Positions 24,006 to 33,952 of a DNA stretch of 64,000 nt are shown in pieces (within the stretch, counting starts at the first letter, position 1; the number at the start of each line of letters is the position of its first letter). The notes under the pieces are model-generated. The model made no database searches, had not been told where the DNA came from, and was given only the letters and a program-made list of their open reading frames with translations. A program made the position numbers and the translations under genes. This stretch comes from Blastococcus sp. DSM 46786 (GTDB taxonomy: Bacteria; Actinomycetota; Actinomycetes; Mycobacteriales; Geodermatophilaceae): contig NZ_FOAO01000019.1 in the NCBI RefSeq assembly GCF_900109665.1, positions 1 through 64,000 on the forward strand, in the 5' to 3' direction.

Positions 24006-25397
24006 TCAGACCCCGATCCCGCAGGCCGCTCCGCCGTCCAGGAAACCGTTCCGGAAGGCGCCGACCAGCTCGAAGCCCGAGGCGTCGGTGCCGGGGAAGA
24101 CCTCGTCCTCGACGCCGTACCGCAGCAGGAACTGGACGGCCTCGTCGAGGTCGCCGGGGCTGATCTCGGCGCCGACGACGTCGGAGAACTCGGCGTTGTA
24201 CCACTGCGCCTGGTACCAGCCGGTGAGGCAGACCGCCGACCGGGTGGCCTCGCCGTCGTCGACCGGGAGACCGGCCTGATCCCGCACCGCCAGGGCGTAG
24301 GGGAGGGCCATGGCGGTGGCGAGGGCGAAGTCGCCGATCTCGTCGTAGGCGGGCACCGCCAGGTCGGTCTCGTCGATGTAGACGGTCCGGTCGTCGGCGC
24401 AGTAGCCCAGGTCCCGGCCGTCGAGCCCGTCGCAGCCCGGCGCGCTGCCGACGAAGCCGGCGATCTCGGGCTCCTCGAACTCCCCGCCGAACGCCGCCGG
24501 GAAGACCTCGCCCCAGAAGACGGGCAGGGTGGCGCCGACCCAGTCCACGATGTCGGCGAAGTCGGCGTTCCCCTGGTCGAGGTCGGTGGGCGTGAAGGCC
24601 GCGGCGGTGAACAGCCGGTCCTCGCCGAATGCATCGCGGCAGGTGCCCAGGCCGCGCTCGAAGCCGTCGTAGAACGCGGAGACCCGGTCGAAGTAGGAGC
24701 CGTGGGCCTCGACGTCGTCCGGGTCGCTCCCCACGTCGTCGCGGAGCAGGAGGAACCCCCGGACGACGTCGTCGAGCTCGGGCTCGCGCAGCGAGAGGTG
24801 GGCGGCCCGGCCGTCGGCGACCCAGCGCGTCCACGCCCCGGCCAGGCAGTCGGCCTGGGTCTCGTCCTGGATGCTGCGGCCGGACTCGGCGAACCCGAAG
24901 CGCCCCTGCATCGCATGGCCGAACTCGTGCGCCATCACCACAGGCACCAGGAAGCGGCCGTAGTCGTCGGACAGCTCCTGCAGCAGGGCGCGGTCGTAGG
25001 CGATGACGTCGCAGACGGGGTCGTAGAACGCGTTGCCGGCGACGTCCTCGGGTGCGGTGTACGAGCCCTCGCAGCCGATCCCGGTGCCGGGGTAGGCGCT
25101 CTCGTCGAGGGCCTCGGAGTCGACCGAGAAGTAGCCGCCCGCCAGGGGCGTGTACTCCTCGCCGAAGTACTCGGGGTAGGCCTGCGCCCAGAAGGCGTCG
25201 AGGTCGGCCAGGGCGTTGCGGGCGAACTGGTCGATGGGCTCGTCGCCCGCCCCCGTGACGGGGAACTCGCCGGCGGTCACGTCGGTCGGCCCGTCGCCCG
25301 GCGGTGTCGCCTGCCCCCGCACGGTGCCGGTGGCGCAGCCGGTGAGCACCAGCGCCGCGACGACCACGGGGGCCACCCGGTGCAGCAGCTGTCTCAT
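24006..25397 (-). CDS. Secreted zinc metallopeptidase lipoprotein (YpfJ / neutral zinc metallopeptidase family)
   Basis: A 463-residue lipoprotein: signal (VAPVVVAALVLTGC, lipobox LTGC near residue 21) then a long exported domain. The zinc motif MAHEFGHAMQ (H-E-x-x-H) is followed by DETQADCLAGAW, which supplies the third ligand and the family signature. Six or more cysteines (IGCEGS, DPVCDV, GTCRD, PGCDGL, GYCADD, SAVCLTG, ACGIG) suggest disulfides. The second half is alpha-helical and may be a substrate-binding cap. The ATG at 25397 has GGAGGA about 8 nt upstream. Targets are unknown; related proteins are annotated as neutral zinc metallopeptidases without a known substrate. Confidence 0.85.
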   Translation of the reverse strand: MRQLLHRVAPVVVAALVLTGCATGTVRGQATPPGDGPTDVTAGEFPVTGAGDEPIDQFARNALADLDAFWAQAYPEYFGEEYTPLAGGYFSVDSEALDESAYPGTGIGCEGSYTAPEDVAGNAFYDPVCDVIAYDRALLQELSDDYGRFLVPVVMAHEFGHAMQGRFGFAESGRSIQDETQADCLAGAWTRWVADGRAAHLSLREPELDDVVRGFLLLRDDVGSDPDDVEAHGSYFDRVSAFYDGFERGLGTCRDAFGEDRLFTAAAFTPTDLDQGNADFADIVDWVGATLPVFWGEVFPAAFGGEFEEPEIAGFVGSAPGCDGLDGRDLGYCADDRTVYIDETDLAVPAYDEIGDFALATAMALPYALAVRDQAGLPVDDGEATRSAVCLTGWYQAQWYNAEFSDVVGAEISPGDLDEAVQFLLRYGVEDEVFPGTDASGFELVGAFRNGFLDGGAACGIGV

Positions 25398-25455
25398 CGG
25401 GCGGTTCCTCCACGTGCGGCGCGGGCGTGCGCCGCACAGCATGCCACCGGTGACG

Positions 25456-25522
25456 TGCTGGAACGGCCACCCTTCAGGGCCCCACGCCGAGCGTGCGAGG
25501 CGTGGGGGGAAGGGTGGTCCTT
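25456..25522 (-). terminator. Nested hairpin element, copy 3, after glgB
   Basis: Outer stem CCACCCTTC (25467-25475) pairs with GAAGGGTGG (25509-25517). Inner stem CCCCACGCC (25480-25488) pairs with GGCGTGGGG (25499-25507) around a 10-nt loop that reads TCGCACGCTC on the minus strand. It starts right after the glgB stop with AAGGACC and ends with GGCCGTTCCAGCAC, as copy 2 does. Both stems are perfect. Confidence 0.8.
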
Positions 25523-28441
25523 CTACTCGTGCAGGAACCAGACGGTGCCCAGGGGAGGTGCGGAGATGGTCGCCGAGTACGGCTGGCCGTGCCAGGGCTC
25601 CGGCTCGGCCTCGATCCCGCCGTAGTTGCCGACGCCGGACCCGCCGTACCCCTCGCCGTCGGAGTTCAGCACCTCGCGCCACTGACCGGGGCGGGGCAGC
25701 CCGATGCGGTACTCGTGGTGGGGGGCGCCGGAGAAGTTGACGACGCAGGCCAGCGCCGAGCCCTGCGCGGCCTCCTCGGCGGCCCCGTCCTCGACGGGAG
25801 CGGCGGGGCCGGCGCCCTGCGGCGCGGCGCCGTAGCGGAGGAAGGAGAGCACGTTGCCCGAGGCGTCGTTGGCGTCGATCCACTGGAACCCGGCCGGGTC
25901 GACGTCCAGCGACCAGAGGGCGTCGAGCTCCTTGTAGCGGCCGTTGAGGTCGGTGACCAGCTGCAGGATGCCGCGGTGCGCGGGGTCCTCGAGGTGCCAC
26001 CAGTCCAGCGAGCGGCTCTCCGCCCACTCCGAGTCCTGGGCGAACTCCGACCCCATGAACAGCAGCTGCTTGCCCGGGTGGGCCCACATGTAGGCCAGGT
26101 AGGCCCGCAGGTTGGCCAGCTGCTGCCAGCGGTCCCCGGGCATCTTCCGCAGCATCGAGCCCTTGCCGTACACGACCTCGTCGTGGCTGATCGGCAGGAC
26201 GTAGTTCTCGCTGTACGCGTAGTGCATCGAGAACGTGAGCTGGCCGTGGTGGTAGCTGCGGTAGATCGGCTCGCGCTCGACGTAGGCGAGCGAGTCGTGC
26301 ATCCAGCCCATGTTCCACTTGAACCCGAAGCCCAGGCCGCCCAGGTGGGTGGGCCGGGTGACCCCCGGCCAGGCGGTGGACTCCTCGGCGATCGTCATGA
26401 CGCCGGGGACCTCGCGGTAGACGGTGGCGTTGAACTCCTGCAGGAAGGCCACCGCCTCCAGGTTCTCCCGGCCGCCGTACTTGTTGGGCAGCCACTCGCT
26501 GCGGGAGTAGTCCAGGTAGAGCATCGAGGCCACCGCGTCCACGCGGATGCCGTCGATGTGGAACTCCTTGCACCAGTACAGCGCGTTGGCGACCAGGAAG
26601 TTGCGGACCTCGGAGCGGCCGAAGTCGAAGACGTAGGTACCCCAGTCCAGCTGCTCGCCCCGGCGCGGGTCACCGTGCTCGTAGAGCGGCGTGCCGTCGA
26701 AGCGCGCCAGCGCCCACTCGTCCTTGGGGAAGTGGGCGGGCACCCAGTCGACGATGACGCCGATGCCGGCCTGGTGCGCCCGGTCGATCAGGTAGCGCAG
26801 GTCGTCCGGGGAGCCGTAGCGGGACGTCGGCGCGTAGTAGGAGGTGACCTGGTAGCCCCAGGAGCCGCCGAACGGGTGCTCGGCCAGCGGCATGAACTCG
26901 ATGTGGGTGAACCCGGCGTCGCGGACGTAGTCGACGAGTTCGTCGGCCATCTCGCGGTAGGACAGCCCCTGGCGCCAGGAGCCGGCGTGCACCTCGTAGA
27001 CGCTCATCGGCCGCTGGTGCCAGCCGGCCTCGGCCCGCTGCTCGAGCCAGCTGTCGTCGGCCCACTCGTAGGTGGACTCGGTGACGACGGAGGCGTTCAG
27101 CGGCGGCACCTCCGTGGCGAAGGCGAGCGGGTCGGCCTTCTCCCGCCAGGTGCCGTCGGCGCCCAGGACGTGGTAGCGGTACCGGGTGCCGACCTGCGCA
27201 CCCGGGATGAAGATCTCCCAGACGCCGGAGGACCCGAGCATCCGCATGGGGTAGGCGCGGGCCTCCCAGTAGTCGAAGTCGCCGGTGACCTTGACGCCCT
27301 GGGCGCTGGGCGCCCAGACGGCGAAGGAGACACCCTCGACGGTGCCGCGCGGGGTCTCGTAGCGCCGGACGTGCGCGCCGAGCACCTCCCACAGCCGCTC
27401 GTGGCGTCCTTCGCGGATGAGGTGCTCGTCGACCGGCCCGAGGGTGGGCAGCCAGCGGAAGGGGTCGTCGACCGTGTGCGTCGTGGTCCCGCCCTGGCCG
27501 TCGCCGTAGACGACCTCGATCCGGTAGTCCCCGGGCTGGCGCGGGAGCGACGCCTCGTAGACGCCGCCGCCATGCAGCTGCGCCGCCTCGTAGCGGCTCC
27601 CGTCCTCGTCGAGGACGGCGACGCTGACGGCGTCCGGGCGCAGCGTGCGCACCGCCCAGCCGTCGGCGGTGCGGTGCGCGCCGAGGATGCGGTGCGGGTC
27701 GCGCGACCAGCCCTCGACGATCGCCCGGAGGTCGTCCTCGCCGAACTCCTCGACGTCGGCGTCCCCGGCCGCGCCGGCGGTGGTGCCGCCCGCGGGGGAG
27801 CCGTCGCCGGTCGGGGCATCGGCGGTCGGGGTGCCGGCGGTCGGGATGCCGGCGGTCGGGGTGTCCGCGGTCGGGGCATCCCCGGTCGGGGTGCCGGCGG
27901 TGGACGGGGCGTCGGCCGGGAGGACCGGCGCCGCGGGCTCCGCGGACCCGTCGGAGGCCGCCCGGTCCTCGTCCGGGGCCTGCGGGGTGGGCGGCGTCGC
28001 CGGGTCGGGGTCGGGGGCCACCGGCTGGCCGGCCGGGGCGCCGGTGCCGTCACCGGGCTCGGCGATCGGTGCCGGTGCGACCACCGGGTTGGCGGTGACC
28101 TCGGTGTCCTCGCCGCCCTGCTCCGGGGTGGCCTCGGTGGCGGTGGGCGCGGCGGCGACCTTCTTGGCCGTCGACCGCTTCGCCGCCGTCGCCTTCGTGT
28201 CGGTGGCCGCCTCGGCCGGCGCGGCCTTCTTCGCCGGGGCCGCCTTCTTGGCGGCCGCGGTCTTCTTCGCGGGCGCCGCCTTCTTGGCCGCGGCCCGCTT
28301 GGTGCTCTTCCTGGCCGGCTCGGCGTTCACCGGCGGCTCGCTGCCCGCGGCCGCCTCCGCCTGCGCCACCTTCTCCTCCACGGCGCGCTGCAGATCGTCC
28401 TTGCCGGCCACGGGGCTCTCGCCTCGGTCGTCGGTCGTCAT
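25523..28441 (-). CDS. glgB: 1,4-alpha-glucan branching enzyme with an extended, lysine/alanine-rich N-terminus
   Basis: A 972-residue protein. GlgB is usually about 730 residues; here the first 235 or so are extra. Residues about 20-115 are a Lys/Ala/Pro histone-H1-like stretch ([20 protein letters not shown]). Then comes an acidic Pro/Thr linker with a pentapeptide repeat ([15 protein letters not shown]). The core follows: an N1 carbohydrate module, CBM48 ([20 protein letters not shown]), and the GH13 barrel with nucleophile D in GIRVDAVAS, acid E in TIAEESTAW and D in [10 protein letters not shown]. It makes alpha-1,6 branches in the glucan built by GlgE. It is last in the treS-mak-glgB run, 53 nt after mak. 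AAGGA sits about 10 nt before the ATG. The enzyme call is firm; the extension has no known role. Confidence 0.93.
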   Translation of the reverse strand: MTTDDRGESPVAGKDDLQRAVEEKVAQAEAAAGSEPPVNAEPARKSTKRAAAKKAAPAKKTAAAKKAAPAKKAAPAEAATDTKATAAKRSTAKKVAAAPTATEATPEQGGEDTEVTANPVVAPAPIAEPGDGTGAPAGQPVAPDPDPATPPTPQAPDEDRAASDGSAEPAAPVLPADAPSTAGTPTGDAPTADTPTAGIPTAGTPTADAPTGDGSPAGGTTAGAAGDADVEEFGEDDLRAIVEGWSRDPHRILGAHRTADGWAVRTLRPDAVSVAVLDEDGSRYEAAQLHGGGVYEASLPRQPGDYRIEVVYGDGQGGTTTHTVDDPFRWLPTLGPVDEHLIREGRHERLWEVLGAHVRRYETPRGTVEGVSFAVWAPSAQGVKVTGDFDYWEARAYPMRMLGSSGVWEIFIPGAQVGTRYRYHVLGADGTWREKADPLAFATEVPPLNASVVTESTYEWADDSWLEQRAEAGWHQRPMSVYEVHAGSWRQGLSYREMADELVDYVRDAGFTHIEFMPLAEHPFGGSWGYQVTSYYAPTSRYGSPDDLRYLIDRAHQAGIGVIVDWVPAHFPKDEWALARFDGTPLYEHGDPRRGEQLDWGTYVFDFGRSEVRNFLVANALYWCKEFHIDGIRVDAVASMLYLDYSRSEWLPNKYGGRENLEAVAFLQEFNATVYREVPGVMTIAEESTAWPGVTRPTHLGGLGFGFKWNMGWMHDSLAYVEREPIYRSYHHGQLTFSMHYAYSENYVLPISHDEVVYGKGSMLRKMPGDRWQQLANLRAYLAYMWAHPGKQLLFMGSEFAQDSEWAESRSLDWWHLEDPAHRGILQLVTDLNGRYKELDALWSLDVDPAGFQWIDANDASGNVLSFLRYGAAPQGAGPAAPVEDGAAEEAAQGSALACVVNFSGAPHHEYRIGLPRPGQWREVLNSDGEGYGGSGVGNYGGIEAEPEPWHGQPYSATISAPPLGTVWFLHE
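27806..27895. repeat. Six 15-nt tandem units inside the glgB 5' extension
   Basis: Units read GGCGGTCGGGGTGCC with small changes and keep the frame, encoding (A/G)-(D/G)-x-P-T pentapeptides. The copy number may vary between strains by slippage. Confidence 0.75.
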
Positions 28442-28494
28442 CGTCTCGCCGTCCTTCGTCCGTTCTCGGTGCTCTGGTCCGTCGGTTCGGGAGC

Positions 28495-29862
28495 TCAGTC
28501 GCGACCGGCGAGCCGGGCGATCGACTGGAGCGGGATCATCAGCCAGTGCGGACGGTTCCTCGCCTCGTAGACGCATTCGTAAACCGCCTTGTCGGCCTCG
28601 AACGCCCGAAGGAGTGGTGACTCCCCGCACGGGTCCATCCCGCTGGCCTCGGAGTAGCCGGCGCAGAACGCGGCCCGGTTGCGGGCCGCCCACTCCTGGG
28701 CGCGGTACTCGCGCTGGCTGTCCTCGGGCTGCTCGACGAGCAGGTGCCGGGCGGCGTAGTCGAAGCTGCGGAGCATCCCGGCGACGTCGCGCAGCGGGCT
28801 GTCGAGCTCGCGGCGGGCGGCCAGCGCGCGGGCCGGCTCGCCCTCGAAGTCGAGGATGATCCAGCCCGTGGCCGTGCGCAGCACCTGACCCAGGTGGAGG
28901 TCGCCGTGCACCCGCTGCCGCACGACCGGCTCCTCGCTGCCGGCGACGGCGGCGTACACCTGCCGCAGCGCCTCGGCGTGCTCCTGCAGCTGCGGCACGA
29001 TCTCGACCGCGGCGTCGAGGCGGTCCGACATCTGCTGGGCGACGGTGCCCAGCCAGCCGGCCGCGGCCTCCTCGGTGGGCAGGACCCGCGCCAGGTCGGC
29101 GTGCACCGAGGCGGTCGCAGCGCCCAGCCGCTCGCTGTCGGCGGCGAAGTCGCCGCCGACCTCGTCGGCGTGCAGGTCGCCCTCGGCGTAGAGGTCGCGG
29201 ACGCTCGCGGTGGCCAGCCGCCACCCGTCGCTGGCATTGGGGACGAAGGTCTGCAGCATCGCGACCGTGGCCGGGTCCCCGCCCTGCGGGTCGTCGATCT
29301 CGATGTGGCCCAGCAGCGCGGCGATGTGCGGGTTGTCCGCCCGGCGCAGCGCGTCGTGGATCTCGACGTCGGGGTTCAGCCCCGGCTCCAGCCGGCGGAA
29401 GAGCTTGAGGATCGCCTCCTGGCCGTAGACCAGCGAGGTGTTGCTCTGCTCGGTGGAGACGATGTCGCCCGGCAGGCCCTCGGGGATGTCGCCCTCGCCG
29501 GCGGGGGAGAAGCGCATCGGCCCGATGGCCGAGCCCTGGGCCAGGTGGATCAGCCAGGGCGCGGTGGACTCCCGGTCGCGCATCGCGTCGTAGGCGTAGG
29601 TCTCGGTGCCCTCGTTCGCGACCGCGCCGACGAGCGCCTGCTCGAGGTCCTCGGCCGGGTGGTCGCGCCAGGACAGCGGTACCAGGTAGGTCTCCACGGC
29701 GTCGTCGGTGTACCGGATGCGGACCCGGTGCACCGAGAGGACCGGGTTCCCCCGGTCGAGGAAGAACCCGTCCTCGGTGACCTCGGCCCACTCGCGGCCC
29801 TTGCCGCCGAACCACCGCTGCTGCGGGATCCAGTCGCGGAACAGGTCGGTCAGCGCGCTCAT
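28495..29862 (-). CDS. mak: Maltokinase (ATP: maltose 1-phosphotransferase)
   Basis: A 455-residue kinase with an aminoglycoside-kinase-like fold. The N-terminal cap ([20 protein letters not shown]) is the trademark of Mak/Pep2, and the catalytic loop is [10 protein letters not shown], followed by metal-site DFEGEPA. It phosphorylates maltose, made by TreS from trehalose, to maltose-1-phosphate for GlgE. Its ATG overlaps the treS stop by 4 nt (ATGA), so the two are translationally coupled; the proteins form a complex in mycobacteria. Older databases call it 'trehalose synthase-fused' or Pep2. Confidence 0.93.
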   Translation of the reverse strand: MSALTDLFRDWIPQQRWFGGKGREWAEVTEDGFFLDRGNPVLSVHRVRIRYTDDAVETYLVPLSWRDHPAEDLEQALVGAVANEGTETYAYDAMRDRESTAPWLIHLAQGSAIGPMRFSPAGEGDIPEGLPGDIVSTEQSNTSLVYGQEAILKLFRRLEPGLNPDVEIHDALRRADNPHIAALLGHIEIDDPQGGDPATVAMLQTFVPNASDGWRLATASVRDLYAEGDLHADEVGGDFAADSERLGAATASVHADLARVLPTEEAAAGWLGTVAQQMSDRLDAAVEIVPQLQEHAEALRQVYAAVAGSEEPVVRQRVHGDLHLGQVLRTATGWIILDFEGEPARALAARRELDSPLRDVAGMLRSFDYAARHLLVEQPEDSQREYRAQEWAARNRAAFCAGYSEASGMDPCGESPLLRAFEADKAVYECVYEARNRPHWLMIPLQSIARLAGRD

Positions 29863-31676
29863 CGGACATCTCCGGACTCGTCGGACGGCTCGTCGGCGGC
29901 GCTGACCACGCCCGCGGCCAGCAGGGTGTCGGCCACCGCGCTGGACGTCGCGTTGGCCCAGTCCTCGTGCTCGTCGGGAGCGGGCTCGATCGGCTTGGCG
30001 AGCTCGAACCAGTAGAAGCCGTGCCCGGCGAGGGTCAGCATGTACGGCAGGACGCCGATCTGCGGGAATTCCACCCGCCCGGTGAGCTCGATCGGCGTGT
30101 AGCCCTCGAACTCGCGCAGGTCCAGCTCCACCGGCTGCGGGAAGCGCGAGAGGTTGTTGACGCACAGCACGATGTCGTCGCCGAACCGGCGGACGAACGA
30201 GAGCACCGTCGGGTTGCGGGAGCCGACCTCCTCGAAGGTGCCCAGCCCGAAGGTGGGGTGCTGCCCGCGGACCTGGATCATCCGCCGGACCCACTGGAGC
30301 AGCGAGTTGCTGTTGCGCAGCTGCGACTCCACGTTGGTGACCTGGTAGCCGTACACCGGGTCCTGGTTCAGCGGCAGGTTCATGCGCTGCGGGTCGGCGG
30401 TGGAGAAGCCGCCGTTGCGGTCCGGCGTCCACTGCATCGGTGTGCGGACGCCGTCGCGGTCGCCGAGCCAGATGTTGTCGCCCATCCCGATCTCGTCGCC
30501 GTAGTACAGGACCGGTGAGCCCGGCAGCGAGAGCAGCAGCGCATTGAACAGCTCGAGGGTGTTGACGTCGTTGTCCAGCAGCGGGGCCAGCCGCCGGCGG
30601 ATGCCGATGTTGGCCTTCATGCGGGGGTCCTTGGCGTACTCGGCCCACATGTAGTCGCGTTCCTCGTCGGTGACCATCTCGAGCGTCAGCTCGTCGTGGT
30701 TGCGGAGGAAGACGCCCCAGGTGCAGTTCTCGGGGATGTCCGGCGTCTGGGCCATGATCTCCGAGATCGGGAAGCGCTGCTCGCGCCGGACGGCCATGAA
30801 CAGGCGCGGCATCACCGGGAAGTGGAAGGCCATCTGGCACTCGTCGCCGTCCTCGCCGAAGTACTCGACGACGTCGGCCGGCCACTGGTTGGCCTCGCAG
30901 AGCAGCACGGTGTCGGGGTAGTCGGCGTCGACGACCTTGCGCACCTGCTTGAGGAACTCGTGGGTGCGCGGCAGGTTCTCGCAGTTGGTGCCCTCCTCCT
31001 CGAAGAGGTAGGGCACGGCGTCGAGGCGGAAGCCGTCGATCCCGAGGTCCAGCCAGAAGCGCAGCGCGTCGATGATCGCCTCGCGCACCTTCGGGTTCTC
31101 GAAGTTGAGGTCCGGCTGGTGGGAGAAGAACCGGTGCCAGAAGTACTGCTTGCGCACCGGGTCGAAGGTCCAGTTCGAGCTCTCGGTGTCGACGAAGATG
31201 ATGCGGGCGTCGGCGTAGCCGCTGTCGTCGTCGGCCCAGACGTAGAAGTCGCCGTAGGGGCCCTCGGGGTCGCTGCGGCTGGCCTGGAACCAGGGGTGCT
31301 GGTCCGAGGTGTGGTTCATGACGAAGTCGATGATCACGCGCATGCCGCGGGCGTGGGCCTCGTCGAGGAACTCCTTGAAGTCCTCGATCGTGCCGAACTC
31401 CTGCAGCACCGCGGTGTAGTCGCTGACGTCGTAGCCGCCGTCCCGCAGCGGGGAGGCGAAGAACGGCGGCAGCCAGAGGCAGTCGACGCCGAGCCACTGC
31501 AGGTAGTCCAGCTTGTCGCGCATGCCGCGCAGATCACCGACGCCGTCGGCGTTGCTGTCGGCGAAGCCGCGGACGAGCACCTCGTAGAAGACCGCGCGCT
31601 TGTACCACTCGGGGTCGGTGCCCGGCGGCGGCAGCGCGGAGCGGTTCGCGGGTGCGTCGGGGACGGGAACGGTCAT
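29859..31676 (-). CDS. treS: Trehalose synthase (maltose alpha-D-glucosyltransferase)
   Basis: A 605-residue GH13 enzyme that interconverts trehalose and maltose. The barrel motifs are complete: [14 protein letters not shown], nucleophile D in [16 protein letters not shown], acid E in LLCEANQWP, and [12 protein letters not shown]. The TreS-type sequence [20 protein letters not shown] at the N-terminus and the beta-sandwich end ([14 protein letters not shown]) fit. A tail of about 45 residues after the last strand is acidic and disordered. The ATG at 31676 has a purine-rich stretch (GAGAGGGG) about 12 nt upstream. It heads treS-mak-glgB. The length excludes a TreS-Mak fusion, which some actinobacteria have. 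Confidence 0.94.
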   Translation of the reverse strand: MTVPVPDAPANRSALPPPGTDPEWYKRAVFYEVLVRGFADSNADGVGDLRGMRDKLDYLQWLGVDCLWLPPFFASPLRDGGYDVSDYTAVLQEFGTIEDFKEFLDEAHARGMRVIIDFVMNHTSDQHPWFQASRSDPEGPYGDFYVWADDDSGYADARIIFVDTESSNWTFDPVRKQYFWHRFFSHQPDLNFENPKVREAIIDALRFWLDLGIDGFRLDAVPYLFEEEGTNCENLPRTHEFLKQVRKVVDADYPDTVLLCEANQWPADVVEYFGEDGDECQMAFHFPVMPRLFMAVRREQRFPISEIMAQTPDIPENCTWGVFLRNHDELTLEMVTDEERDYMWAEYAKDPRMKANIGIRRRLAPLLDNDVNTLELFNALLLSLPGSPVLYYGDEIGMGDNIWLGDRDGVRTPMQWTPDRNGGFSTADPQRMNLPLNQDPVYGYQVTNVESQLRNSNSLLQWVRRMIQVRGQHPTFGLGTFEEVGSRNPTVLSFVRRFGDDIVLCVNNLSRFPQPVELDLREFEGYTPIELTGRVEFPQIGVLPYMLTLAGHGFYWFELAKPIEPAPDEHEDWANATSSAVADTLLAAGVVSAADEPSDESGDVR

Positions 31677-31701
31677 CGGGAGCGGGTTCCCCTCTCGGGA
31701 G

Positions 31702-31753
31702 AAGGACCCCGTCCTCCCCACCCTTCGCAGGCTCAGGGCGGGACCCGGGACGG
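31702..31753. terminator. Nested hairpin element, copy 5, between glgE and treS
   Basis: Outer stem CCGTCC (31709-31714) with GGACGG (31748-31753); inner stem CCCACCCT (31717-31724) with AGGGCGGG (31735-31742, one G-U); loop TCGCAGGCTC. On the plus strand it starts with AAGGACC, so its orientation is opposite to the flanking genes, unlike the other copies. It could reduce read-through from glgE into treS. Confidence 0.65.
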
Positions 31754-31771
31754 AGCCGGAGATCGATCTCT

Positions 31772-33805
31772 TCAGGAGACGGGTGTGGGGAACTGGACGG
31801 GTCGCGGGAAGCTGAGCGAGAAGACGTGCGCCGGCTCCCGGTAGGGGTCGAGCTCCACGTAGTTGAACTGGCCCCAGTCGTAGCGGGCACCGGTCAGCTC
31901 GTCGGTGACGCCGAAGCGCTCGTGCCAGTCCAGGCCGAGCGCCGGGAGGTCCAGCGCCGTCGTCCCGATCTGCGTGTCCCGGCTGGACAGGTTCACGATG
32001 ACCAGGACGGCGTCGTCGGACGCCGGGTCGGTCTTGGAGAAGCAGAGCAGGTTCGGGTTGTCGACCTGGTGGAACCGCAGCGTGCGCAGCTGCTGCAGCG
32101 CCGGGTGGGCACGCCGCACCTCGTTGAGCCGCCGCAGGTAGGGGGCGAGGCTCCGCCCCGACGCCTCGGCGCCGGCCCAGTCGCGGGGGCGCAACCGGTA
32201 CTTCTCGCTGTCCAGGTACTCCTCGCTGCCCGGCTTCACCGCCACGTGCTCGAACAGCTCGAAGCCGGAGTAGACGCCCCAGGTCGGGCTCATCATCGAC
32301 GCGAGCACGGCGCGGATCTTGAACATCGGCGGGCCGCCGAACTGCAGCGACTCGTGCAGGATGTCCGGGGTGTTCACGAAGAAGTTCGGCCGCATGTAGT
32401 GGCTGTTGGCGGCCAGCTCCCGGCCGTACTCCTCCAGCTCTTCGCGCCCGGTCCGCCAGGTGAAATAGGTGTAGGACTGCGTGAAGCCGAGCCGGGCGAG
32501 CTGGTGCATCATCGCCGGCCGGGTGAACGCCTCGGCGAGGAAGAGCACGTCGGGGTGGCTCTGCTTGACGTCCCAGATCAGCCAGTGCCAGAAGTTCAGC
32601 GGCTTGGTGTGCGGGTTGTCGACGCGGAAGATCGTCACGCCGGCGTCGATCCACACCTGGAGCACCCGGCGGCACTCGGCGTAGATGCCCTCGGGGTCGT
32701 TGTCGAAGTTGACCGGGTAGATGTCCTGGTACTTCTTCGGCGGGTTCTCCGCGTAGGCGATCGTGCCGTCGGGCTTGGTGGTGAACCACTCCGGGTGCTC
32801 GGCCACCCAGGGGTGGTCCGGGGCCGCCTGGAGCGCGAAGTCCAGGGCCACCTCCATGCCCAGCTCGCGGGTGCGGGCGACGAAGGCCGTGAAGTCGTCC
32901 ATCGTGCCCAGCTGCGGGTGGACGGCGTCGTGCCCGCCCTCGGCGCTGCCGATCGCCCACGGCGAGCCGACGTCGTCCGGACCGATCTCGTGCGGGTTGC
33001 CGCCGGGGAACTGGCTGGAGTTCGGCCCCTTGCGGTTCACCGTGCCGATCGGGTGGATCGGCGGCAGGTACACGACGTCGAAGCCCATGTCGGCGACGGC
33101 GGGCAGCCGGTCGGCGGCCGTGGTGAAGGTGCCGTGGGTGGGCACCCCGGCCACCACCGGGCCCTCCGACCGCGGGAAGAACTCGTACCAGGAGCCGAAG
33201 AGGGCCTCCTCGCGGTCCACCCACACCTCGTAGCGCGGCGACCGGGTGACCAGCTCGCGCACCGGGTGCTCGTGCAGGTAGCGCTGCAGGCCGGCGGCGA
33301 GCGCCGGGGCGATCCGGACGGTGAGCTCCTGCGAGGTGTCCCGCAGCGCGGCGGCCGCGGCCTCGACGCGGCCCCGCCACTCGTCGTCGGCCTCCGCGGC
33401 CACGCGGTCGAGCAGCCGGGCGCCCTCCTCGAGGTCGTTGGCCAGCTCGTCCGGGCCCTGGCCGGCCTCGACCTTCACCTCGACGGCGTGCCGCCAGGTG
33501 GCCAGCGGGTCGCTCCACGCCTCGACGCGGAAGGTCCACCGCCCCTCGCGGTCGGGCACGACCGTGGTGAGCCACCGGTCCGGTTCGGGGGGCAGCTTCG
33601 CCATGCGCAGGAAGGGCCCGCTCGCCTCGTCGCCGCCCGGCGGCGTCCAGACGACGTTGGCCGCGACGGCGTCGTGGCCCTCGCGGAAGACGGTGGCGGT
33701 GATCGGGACGTGCTCGCCGATCACGGCGCGGGCGGAGAAGGACCCGCAGGACACGACGGGGGCGACATCGGTGATGCCGAGGCGGAGATCAGGGCGGCCA
33801 GTCAT
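31772..33805 (-). CDS. glgE: Alpha-1,4-glucan: maltose-1-phosphate maltosyltransferase
   Basis: A 677-residue GH13_3 enzyme that adds maltosyl units from maltose-1-phosphate to an alpha-1,4-glucan. Domain N (about 1-125; beta sandwich), the helical insert S (about 130-190) and the barrel with GlgE-specific [15 protein letters not shown] and nucleophile D in [16 protein letters not shown], then acid E in [10 protein letters not shown], are all present. It is the third enzyme after TreS and Mak, and GlgB then branches the product. It is first in its strand's glgE-treS-mak-glgB order, with a leaderless promoter (TAGCGT) and a hairpin before treS, so it may be partly a separate unit. In M. tuberculosis GlgE loss poisons cells by maltose-1-phosphate build-up. 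Confidence 0.95.
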   Translation of the reverse strand: MTGRPDLRLGITDVAPVVSCGSFSARAVIGEHVPITATVFREGHDAVAANVVWTPPGGDEASGPFLRMAKLPPEPDRWLTTVVPDREGRWTFRVEAWSDPLATWRHAVEVKVEAGQGPDELANDLEEGARLLDRVAAEADDEWRGRVEAAAAALRDTSQELTVRIAPALAAGLQRYLHEHPVRELVTRSPRYEVWVDREEALFGSWYEFFPRSEGPVVAGVPTHGTFTTAADRLPAVADMGFDVVYLPPIHPIGTVNRKGPNSSQFPGGNPHEIGPDDVGSPWAIGSAEGGHDAVHPQLGTMDDFTAFVARTRELGMEVALDFALQAAPDHPWVAEHPEWFTTKPDGTIAYAENPPKKYQDIYPVNFDNDPEGIYAECRRVLQVWIDAGVTIFRVDNPHTKPLNFWHWLIWDVKQSHPDVLFLAEAFTRPAMMHQLARLGFTQSYTYFTWRTGREELEEYGRELAANSHYMRPNFFVNTPDILHESLQFGGPPMFKIRAVLASMMSPTWGVYSGFELFEHVAVKPGSEEYLDSEKYRLRPRDWAGAEASGRSLAPYLRRLNEVRRAHPALQQLRTLRFHQVDNPNLLCFSKTDPASDDAVLVIVNLSSRDTQIGTTALDLPALGLDWHERFGVTDELTGARYDWGQFNYVELDPYREPAHVFSLSFPRPVQFPTPVS

Positions 33806-33813
33806 CGCCGACC

Positions 33814-33819
33814 ACGCTA
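33814..33819 (-). promoter_or_regulatory. -10 box (TAGCGT on minus strand) of leaderless glgE promoter
   Basis: On the minus strand TAGCGT ends 8 nt before the ATG at 33805; no Shine-Dalgarno. Confidence 0.55.
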
Positions 33820-33940
33820 CTGAGCTGCCGCCTCACCAGCATCTCGGCAGCCGTTCCGGTCCCTGCGCCTCACCCGTCCGGGCTGCGGCGTGCCGTTCCG
33901 GACGGTGCCCGACGCCCCTGCCGGTGGGCCCGGATCTCGC
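33820..33940. promoter_or_regulatory. Shared glgE/glgP divergent control region with repeated CCGTTCCGG
   Basis: Between the two divergent -10 boxes lie two direct copies of GCCGTTCCGG-like sequence (about 33851-33860 and 33892-33901), about 41 nt apart. They may be activator or repressor sites that coordinate glucan building and breakdown. This is only a pattern; no known operator matches. Confidence 0.3.
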
Positions 33941-33946
33941 TAGGCT
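33941..33946 (+). promoter_or_regulatory. -10 box (TAGGCT) of leaderless glgP promoter
   Basis: TAGGCT ends 6 nt before the GTG at 33953; no Shine-Dalgarno. Confidence 0.55.
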
Positions 33947-33952
33947 CGCCCG

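Noticed and set aside
27806-27895. CRISPR-like short repeats in glgB and at 53348-53407
   Set aside because: Both are in-frame tandem repeats with no spacers, and they encode peptide repeats.
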